Of a DNA stretch of 46,489 bases, positions 40,842 to 46,489 are shown piece after piece (the first letter of the stretch is position 1; every line of letters begins with the position of its first letter). The notes below the pieces were generated by a model. The model made no database searches, was not told the DNA's origin, and saw only the letters and a program-made list of their open reading frames with translations. The position numbers and the translations under genes are program-made. The stretch is from assembly GCA_963839175.1 (NCBI GenBank), contig CAWIUB010000014.1, positions 1-46,489 on the forward strand. Direction: 5' to 3'. Origin of the DNA: CAWIUB01 sp963839175 (lineage in GTDB: Bacteria; Actinomycetota; Actinomycetes; Mycobacteriales; Jatrophihabitantaceae).

Positions 40842-43631
40842 ATGTCCGCCCCGGTCGGCTCGTCGCCGGCGGACCGATTCGCAGCAGCCAGGGTGCGTGC
40901 TCGGCACCCGGCGGTCGGGGACTTCCGCTCCGGTTACCCGTTCGAGCTCGATCCGTTTCAAGTCGAGGCATGTACCGCAGTCGCGGACGGCTTCAGCGTG
41001 CTCGTCTGCGCACCCACCGGGTCCGGCAAGACCGTCGTCGGCGAGTTCGCCGTTCACCTGGCGCTCGCCACCGGCCAGAAGTGCTTCTACACGACACCGA
41101 TCAAGGCGTTGTCCAACCAGAAGTACAACGATCTGGTCGATCGGCACGGCACCGCGCAGGTCGGCCTGCTCACCGGTGACAACTCAGTCAATGCTCATGC
41201 GCCGATCGTCGTGATGACCACCGAGGTGTTGCGCAACATGCTCTACGTGGGCAGCACCGCGCTGGACGGGCTCGGCTACGTCGTGATGGACGAGGTGCAC
41301 TACCTGGGCGACCGCTTCCGCGGTGCCGTGTGGGAAGAGGTGATCATCCACCTGCCTGCGGCGGTGCGGCTGGTATCCCTGTCGGCCACCGTGTCCAACG
41401 CGGAGGAATTCGGCGAGTGGCTGGTGTCGGTGCGCGGCCACACCCATGTCGTCGTGCACGAGGAACGCCCGGTACCGCTGTGGCAGCACGTCCTGGTCGG
41501 CAACCGGCTGTTCGATCTGTTCGGCTCCGCCGAGAATGTCGTGGGCGGCTCCGCCGAGAATGTCGTGGGCGGGTCCGCCGAACCGAGTGTCGTCAACCCG
41601 GAGCTGAAGCGTCACATCACCGAACGGATGCGCTATCTCGATCCCGGGTCTCGGTCGCGGGAACGGCGCCCGCTGCGCGGTTGGCGGCCGCTGCACCGGC
41701 CGGACGTGATCATCCGGCTCGACCGCGAAGCGTTGCTGCCGCTGATCACCTTCATCTTCAGCCGCGCCGGCTGCGACGCCGCGGTGCAGCAGTGCGTCCA
41801 TGCCGGTTTGTGGCTCACCCAGCCAGGCGAACGGGACGAGATCACGGTCGTCGCGGAACGGCACACCGCCGAAATCCCGAGTGCCGACCTCGACGTTCTC
41901 GGTTATTGGGACTGGCTGGACGGCCTGCGCCGCGGTTTGGCCGCGCACCACGCCGGACTGATTCCCGCGTTCAAGGAAAGCGTCGAGGAGCTGTTCGTCC
42001 GCGGCCTGGTGCGTGTCGTGTTCGCTACCGAGACGCTGGCGCTGGGTATCAACATGCCAGCCCGCACGGTCGTCCTGGAACGGCTCTCGAAGTTCAACGG
42101 CGACACGCATGCCGACGTGACGCCGGCCGAGTACACCCAACTCACCGGCCGGGCCGGGCGGCGGGGCATCGACGTCGAGGGGCACGCCGTCGTGCTCTGG
42201 AGCCCCGAGATCGACCCGGCTCGGGTGGCGGGCCTTGCCTCGACCCGCACGTATCCGCTGCGTTCGTCGTTCCGGCCGTCGTACAACATGGCGGTGAACC
42301 TCGTCGGGCAGTTGGGGCGATCCGCGTCTCGCAACCTGTTGGAGGCATCCTTTGCGCAGTTCCAAGCCGACCGCGCGGTCAGCGGTCTGGTTCAGCAGAT
42401 CAAGCGCAACGAGGCACAGCTCGCCGAGTACGCCGCGCAGATGCGCTGCGATCGCGGCGACATCGACGAGTACATGACGTTGCGGCGCGAACTCGCCGAT
42501 CGGGAGGCCGCGATCTCCCGCGCCGGCGCCCAGGCTCGGCGGGGCGCGGTCGCCGCGTCGCTGGAGCAGCTGCAGGTCGGCGACGTCATCCGGGTATCGG
42601 CCGGCCGGCGGGCTGGCTTGGCCGTCGTCCTGGACCCAGGGATCGGGCACGGGTCAAACGACGATCCACGACCGTTGCTGCTCACCGAGGGGCGCTGGGC
42701 CGGGCGGCTGTCGCTCATCGACTTCCCTACACCCGTCGAGCCGGTAGGCAAGGTCCGTGTCGGCCGCAACTTCAATCACCGATCGCCACAGGCCCGGCGC
42801 GACCTCGCCTCGACGTTACGTTCGATCGACGCACCGCAGCCCAAACGCAACCGCCGGGCCGGCACAACCATCGCGGACGACGAGGAGGTCACCCGGCTGC
42901 GGGCCGCGGTGCGAGCCCATCCGTGTCATCGCTGCCCGGACCGGGAGGCGCACGCCCGCTGGGGCGAGCGTTACGCCCGACTGGCCCGCGAACAGCAGGG
43001 CTTGCGGCAGCGGATCGACGGCCGCACCGGGTCGCTCGGACGCACCTTCGATCGGATCTGCCAGCTCCTGGACGACCGCGGGTACTTGGCCGCAGACGAG
43101 ACGACGCCCGCCGGACGTCGGCTCGCCCGCATCTGGTCGGAGTCCGACCTAGTCGTCTCGGAGTGCCTGCGCGCCGGCGTGTGGGACGGCCTGGACGCTC
43201 CCGAGCTGGCCGCCGTGGTCTCGACATTGGTGTACGAGGCGCGTCGCGACGAGCGGCCGGCTGACCGGCTGCCCACCTCAGCAATCCGCGCGGCGCTGTC
43301 GGCAACCGTGCGGATCTGGGCGGACCTCAGCGCCGCCGAGGCAGAGCTCGGGCTGTTTCGCAGCCGCGAACCAGAGCTCGGGTTCGTCTGGGCCGCCTAT
43401 CGGTGGGCCCGGCAGGAGGGTCTCGATCAGGTGCTCACCGCCGCTGCGGAACACGGCTCGGAGCTCTCGGCGGGCGACTTCGTCCGGTGGTGCAAGCAGC
43501 TGCTCGATCTGCTCGACCAGATCGCCTCGGCGCCCTCGCCCACTGGCACCACCACGCCGGTCGCCGACCAGGCTCGGCGTGCCGCCCGGGCGGTGCGCCA
43601 CGGGGTGGTTGCACAGGGTATGGCGGCCTGA
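40842..43631 (+). CDS. helY: Ski2-like DEAD/DEAH-box RNA helicase (HelY)
   Basis: A 929-residue helicase of the Ski2/Mtr4 superfamily, orthologous in position to M. tuberculosis helY (Rv2092c). Motifs: Q-like DPFQVEAC, I CAPTGSGKTVVGEF, Ia YTTPIKALSNQKY, II MDEVHYLGD (DEVH), III LSATVSNAEE, V FATETLALGINMPARTVV and VI QLTGRAGRRGID. The middle has an SH3-like/arch segment (LQVGDVIRVSAGRRAGLAVVLD), and the end is the DSHCT domain (DRICQLLDDRGYL to WCKQLLDLLDQIA). It probably acts in RNA processing or ribosome maturation. A 24-nt tandem repeat is embedded near residue 230. Confidence 0.95.
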   Translation: MSAPVGSSPADRFAAARVRARHPAVGDFRSGYPFELDPFQVEACTAVADGFSVLVCAPTGSGKTVVGEFAVHLALATGQKCFYTTPIKALSNQKYNDLVDRHGTAQVGLLTGDNSVNAHAPIVVMTTEVLRNMLYVGSTALDGLGYVVMDEVHYLGDRFRGAVWEEVIIHLPAAVRLVSLSATVSNAEEFGEWLVSVRGHTHVVVHEERPVPLWQHVLVGNRLFDLFGSAENVVGGSAENVVGGSAEPSVVNPELKRHITERMRYLDPGSRSRERRPLRGWRPLHRPDVIIRLDREALLPLITFIFSRAGCDAAVQQCVHAGLWLTQPGERDEITVVAERHTAEIPSADLDVLGYWDWLDGLRRGLAAHHAGLIPAFKESVEELFVRGLVRVVFATETLALGINMPARTVVLERLSKFNGDTHADVTPAEYTQLTGRAGRRGIDVEGHAVVLWSPEIDPARVAGLASTRTYPLRSSFRPSYNMAVNLVGQLGRSASRNLLEASFAQFQADRAVSGLVQQIKRNEAQLAEYAAQMRCDRGDIDEYMTLRRELADREAAISRAGAQARRGAVAASLEQLQVGDVIRVSAGRRAGLAVVLDPGIGHGSNDDPRPLLLTEGRWAGRLSLIDFPTPVEPVGKVRVGRNFNHRSPQARRDLASTLRSIDAPQPKRNRRAGTTIADDEEVTRLRAAVRAHPCHRCPDREAHARWGERYARLAREQQGLRQRIDGRTGSLGRTFDRICQLLDDRGYLAADETTPAGRRLARIWSESDLVVSECLRAGVWDGLDAPELAAVVSTLVYEARRDERPADRLPTSAIRAALSATVRIWADLSAAEAELGLFRSREPELGFVWAAYRWARQEGLDQVLTAAAEHGSELSAGDFVRWCKQLLDLLDQIASAPSPTGTTTPVADQARRAARAVRHGVVAQGMAA
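41523..41570 (+). repeat. Tandem 24-nt repeat inside helY
   Basis: Two exact 24-nt copies (41523-41546, 41547-41570), then a partial third (from 41571), encode GSAENVVG-GSAENVVG-GSAE near residues 228-247. The repeat keeps frame and sits in a loop between helicase motif III and the second RecA domain, where length variation would be tolerated. Such identical copies are prone to gain or loss by slippage. Confidence 0.9.
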
Positions 43632-43703
43632 GCGCAGCGCCTGCACCGGCGTGCTATTACCGTATGTCGCATCGACCGGGACTACACCGACTGCGAGGTG
43701 CCT

Positions 43704-44603
43704 ATGGCTGACGAAACGGACCCAGCGGGTCAGTACCCGCCGGGTGCCCAGCCGGAGAGCACAGCACCTTCGGCAGGGCCCGCTCGGCCTGACCCGGCGC
43801 TCACCGGCCAGACTCCGCCAGCTGGGCCCAGCCCCGGCGAGGACGAGCAGCAGACCCATGTGATGCCGCCCGTCCAGGCACCGCTGGCCGCCGACCCTAA
43901 CCCGCAGGACGAGACCCGGGTTCAGCCGCCGCAGGTGACCTACCCGCAGAACGCGCCGACCCAGCCGCCGCCCAGCCCGCCGCTGCCGCCCAGCTACCTG
44001 CCGCCCGGCTACACAGAGTACGGAAGGCCCACCGCGCCGCCGTCGCCGTACGGCCAGCCGCCGTACGGGCAGGGCTACCCGCCGTCCGGCTACGGTCAGC
44101 AGCCCTACGGCCAGTCGCAGTACGCGCCTCCGCCGTACTCCCAGCAGCAGCCCTACGGCCAGCCCGCGTACCAACAGCCGTACGGCCAGCCGAGCTACGG
44201 CCAGCAGGACCACGGCGCGCCGGCCGGCGCCTACCCGACCCAGCAGTACCAGCCGCCGGGTTCGGCCCGCGACGAAGCCGCTGTCGAGGAGCCGGCGAGG
44301 CACCGGTCCCTCGGCTGGCTGTGGGGGACACTCGTCGCGGTGGCCGTCATTGCGATCGCCGCTGTGACCGTGGTGCTCACCAAGCCGTCGTTCCTTTACA
44401 CCAAGAAGCTCTCGCACACGGCGGTCGAGAAGACCATTCAGGACCAGTCCAAGGGCCGCGGCGACTATACAAACGTCTCCTGCCCGTCCGGCGAGGACGC
44501 CAAGACCGGCACGACGTTTACCTGTACCGCCGCTGGCGGCAAGAAGATCACCGTGAACGTCACGAGCAGCGACGGTGATTACGTTTGGACGCCGGCCAGC
44601 TGA
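43704..44603 (+). CDS. DUF4333 membrane protein with Pro/Gln/Tyr-rich N-terminus
   Basis: A 299-residue protein. The first ~190 residues are low complexity, with repeated PYGQP/YGQQ units, predicted disordered and cytosolic. One helix (about 203-224, LWGTLVAVAVIAIAAVTVVL) precedes an extracytoplasmic DUF4333 domain (KKLSHTAVEKTIQDQSKG to TVNVTSSDGDYVWTP) with two Cys (VSCPSG, FTCTAAG) placed for a disulfide. The function is unknown. It corresponds in position to M. tuberculosis Rv2091c after helY. ATG 43704 is preferred over GTG 43698, with GCGAGG just upstream. The repetitive DNA at 44040-44220 is GC-rich and error-prone. Confidence 0.9.
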   Translation: MADETDPAGQYPPGAQPESTAPSAGPARPDPALTGQTPPAGPSPGEDEQQTHVMPPVQAPLAADPNPQDETRVQPPQVTYPQNAPTQPPPSPPLPPSYLPPGYTEYGRPTAPPSPYGQPPYGQGYPPSGYGQQPYGQSQYAPPPYSQQQPYGQPAYQQPYGQPSYGQQDHGAPAGAYPTQQYQPPGSARDEAAVEEPARHRSLGWLWGTLVAVAVIAIAAVTVVLTKPSFLYTKKLSHTAVEKTIQDQSKGRGDYTNVSCPSGEDAKTGTTFTCTAAGGKKITVNVTSSDGDYVWTPAS

Positions 44604-44613
44604 GACCTCGCTA

Positions 44614-45519
44614 CTAGGCGCGCAGTCGGCGCAGCACGGACAGTAGCCGGTTCATCGGCCGGTCCAGCCCGTAACGATCGACCAGCTCGACCAAGAACGC
44701 CGGGTCTGCGGGCTCGCCTGGCAGCTGGTCGTCGACCTCGGGCACGAGGGCGTCCAAGCGGCCGCGGACCGCAGCCGGCGCGACGGCTAGGTAGTCGCGC
44801 GCGTCGCCGATGCGAGCGGCGGCGCCCGGCGGGAAGCCGTCCGCCCCAGCGTCCGCGGCCGCCACGATCTGCTCGATCGCGCCGAAGCGCACCACCAGCG
44901 CGGTGGCCGTCTTGGCACCGATGCCAGGCACGCCGGGCAGCCCGTCGCTTGAGTCGCCGCGCAGCACAGCGAAATCCGCGTAATGGGCGGCTGGAATCCC
45001 GTAGCGCTCGAGAATCTCGGCCGGGCCGAGGTCCTCCAGCTTGGCCACGCCCTTGCCGGTGTAGAGCACCCGGACCCGCTCGGTGGCCAGCGCGAACAGG
45101 TCCCGGTCACCGGTGACGATCTCGCACGGCCCGTCCTCGCGCGCGGCGAGCGTGGCGATCACATCGTCAGCTTCGAACCCCTCGGCGCCGGCTCTAGCCA
45201 GCCCGAGCGCGGCCAGGACGTCGAGGAATACCGGTATCTGGCGTAGGAGCGGGTCGGGTATCGCCTCGTTCACACCGTCGGGCGCCAGGCGGTGGGCTTT
45301 GTACGACGGCACAAGCGCCACCCGGAATGCTGGCCGCCAGTCGAGGTCGAGGCAGGCGACGTACCGGGTCGGCCGCCGGCGTTCGAGCAGGGTGGAGGTC
45401 ATGTCGAGGTAGCCACGCACCGCGTTGATCGGCGTGCCGTCGGGCGCGGTCGTCGACTCGGGCACGCCGTAGAACGCCCTGAAATACAGTCCCGCGGCAT
45501 CAACGAGCATCAGGGTCAC
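44614..45519 (-). CDS. 5'-3' exonuclease (Pol I N-terminal/FEN-like)
   Basis: A stand-alone 301-residue 5' nuclease. Metal-binding acidic clusters: MLVDAAGLYFRAF (Asp), ARAGAEGFEADDVIATLA (Glu/Asp-Asp), EIVTGDRDLFAL (Asp-x-Asp), and the helix-hairpin-helix GDSSDGLPGVPGIGAKTATAL (Asp pair). It resembles the N-terminal domain of DNA polymerase I and corresponds to M. tuberculosis Rv2090. It probably removes flaps or RNA primers. The start is GTG 45519 or ATG 45510; the former is chosen for a slightly longer first strand. It is divergent from the sugar kinase by 25 nt. Confidence 0.92.
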   Translation of the reverse strand: MTLMLVDAAGLYFRAFYGVPESTTAPDGTPINAVRGYLDMTSTLLERRRPTRYVACLDLDWRPAFRVALVPSYKAHRLAPDGVNEAIPDPLLRQIPVFLDVLAALGLARAGAEGFEADDVIATLAAREDGPCEIVTGDRDLFALATERVRVLYTGKGVAKLEDLGPAEILERYGIPAAHYADFAVLRGDSSDGLPGVPGIGAKTATALVVRFGAIEQIVAAADAGADGFPPGAAARIGDARDYLAVAPAAVRGRLDALVPEVDDQLPGEPADPAFLVELVDRYGLDRPMNRLLSVLRRLRA

Positions 45520-45544
45520 GGGTTGGACGGTAACGTGCGGGCTC

Positions 45545-46487
45545 GTGCTGACGGTGATCGGTGAGGCCCTCGTCGACCTGGTCGACTCCGGTGACCACCG
45601 GACGTTCGTGGCGCATCCCGGCGGCAGTCCGCTCAACGTGGCGGTAGGGCTTGCCCGGCTCCAGCACCCGACCGCGCTGCTTGCCCGGCTGGCCACCGAC
45701 GCGTTCGGCCGAATACTGCGATTGCATGCGCAGGACAACGGCGTGGACCTCGCCGCTGCGCCCCGCGCGGTCGAGCCGTCCACGCTCGCGGTCGTGTCGC
45801 TCGACGAGCAGCGCCGCGCCTCGTACGACTTCTACCTGGACGCAACTGCCGACTGGCAGTGGACGGCCGCAGAGCTCGCTGCAATCCCGGCGGACGCCAC
45901 GCTGGTGCACACCGGCTCGCTGGCCAGTTGGACTCCGCCCGGCGACGCCCGGATCGCCGACGCGGTCGCCGCGCTGCACGCAGGGGGCCAAGTGCTGATC
46001 AGCTACGACCCGAACGTCCGGCCCAGGCTGATCGGCACACCCGAGCGGGGACGGCAACTCGTCGAACGTTTCGTCGCAACGGCACATGTTGTCAAGGCAA
46101 GCGACGAGGACGTCGGCTGGCTGTATCCGGGGGCTACCCTCGATCGGGTCGCGGCGGACTGGCTCGGGCTCGGCGCTCGACTCATTGTGATCACCAAGGG
46201 TCCCGGTGGGGCGTCGACCTATCGCGGCGGCCGACGGCCGGTGCATCGCCCCACGCCGCCGATCGAGCTCGTCGACACGGTCGGTGCCGGGGACGCGCTC
46301 ATGTCCGGCCTGCTCAGCTCGCTCGTCCAAGTCGGAGCGACTGAACCGGGTGCGCTGGCGGAATCGACGACGAGGTGATAGTCCGCGTGGTCGACCGGGC
46401 GACATGGCCGCGGCCATCACCTGTGAACGAGGTGGAGCGAACCCGCCGACCGCCGCCGACCTGGCCGGGCGGATCAGCCTCGCCTAG
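45545..46487 (+). pseudogene. PfkB-family carbohydrate (fructo)kinase, frameshifted at 3' end
   Basis: A ribokinase/PfkB-fold sugar kinase. Intact parts: TVIGEALVDLV, AHPGGSPLNVAVGLARLQ (substrate site), SYDPNVRPRLIG, VITKGPGGASTYRGG and the catalytic DTVGAGDALMSGLL. As read, the frame stops at 46378 after GALAESTTR. The normal ending continues in two other frames: IDDEVIVRVVDRAT (46363-46401), then MAAAITCERGGANPP to a stop at 46485-46487. Two added bases, near 46361-46363 and 46401-46404, restore a 314-residue kinase (943 nt plus 2). The catalytic core is complete, so the truncated product might retain some activity, but the last ATP-site helices are lost. Confidence 0.85.
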
Positions 46488-46489
46488 CG

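Noticed and set aside
1..46489. CRISPR arrays, prophage or integrated element boundaries
   Set aside because: No spaced direct repeats of CRISPR type, integrase, phage structural genes or tRNA-adjacent duplicated attachment site were seen.

Overview
The window is a 46.5 kb stretch of high-GC actinobacterial chromosome. The markers are a complete Pup-proteasome locus (arc, dop, pup, prcB, prcA, pafA, pafB, pafC), mycothiol synthesis (mshC), two F420-type enzyme families (LLM, PPOX) and actinobacteria-restricted families (DUF3090, SCO1664, MSMEG_4193-type phosphatase, DUF5703, 13E12/HNH, DUF4333). From memory, the order from uppP through mshC, metH, trmI, arc/dop/pup/prcBA, pafABC, tatC and helY to a 5'-3' exonuclease follows the M. 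tuberculosis Rv2090-Rv2136c region. The genus cannot be fixed from sequence alone.

Layout. 1-4280: tRNA-Leu(GAG), a frame-disrupted secreted/anchored protein, an M20 peptidase and an ATP-dependent DNA ligase. 4281-5016: no intact gene; a decayed IS630-type transposase fragment and a hairpin/palindrome. 5017-8176 (minus): DUF5703, a frameshifted RecD-like helicase and an aldo/keto reductase. 8238-13490: LLM oxidoreductase, uppP, phosphatase, DUF3090, SCO1664 and mshC in tight succession. 13607-16480: HNH/13E12 protein, a frameshifted phosphatase and PAC2. 16568-25020: metH, HAD phosphatase, DUF389, RecB-like nuclease, M50 protease, trmI and ferredoxin. 25168-37713: the Pup-proteasome locus with three insertions: a TauE-like gene preceded by two hairpin repeats, an ECF sigma module, and a MITE-like element. 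37724-46487: small coiled-coil protein, tatC, lipid kinase, PPOX, HAD, helY, DUF4333, exonuclease and a frameshifted sugar kinase.

The best candidate for an undescribed system is the module at 31707-34027 between prcA and pafA. It encodes a Tat-exported Rieske lipoprotein (minus strand), a four-helix membrane protein, a SigL-like ECF sigma factor and a zinc-type anti-sigma factor. Three promoter-like sites of identical form, TGAACC-N16-CGT, stand before the Rieske gene, the membrane-protein gene and the sigma gene. It reads as a self-contained, autoregulated envelope redox regulon.

Two other themes recur. A TAGGGT or TAGNNT -10 element often lies only 6-8 nt before the start codon, which predicts leaderless mRNAs. 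Four genes carry frame breaks that are all restored by adding single bases (six sites), a bias that points to deletion-type sequence errors or to real decay and should be resolved before calling these genes dead.
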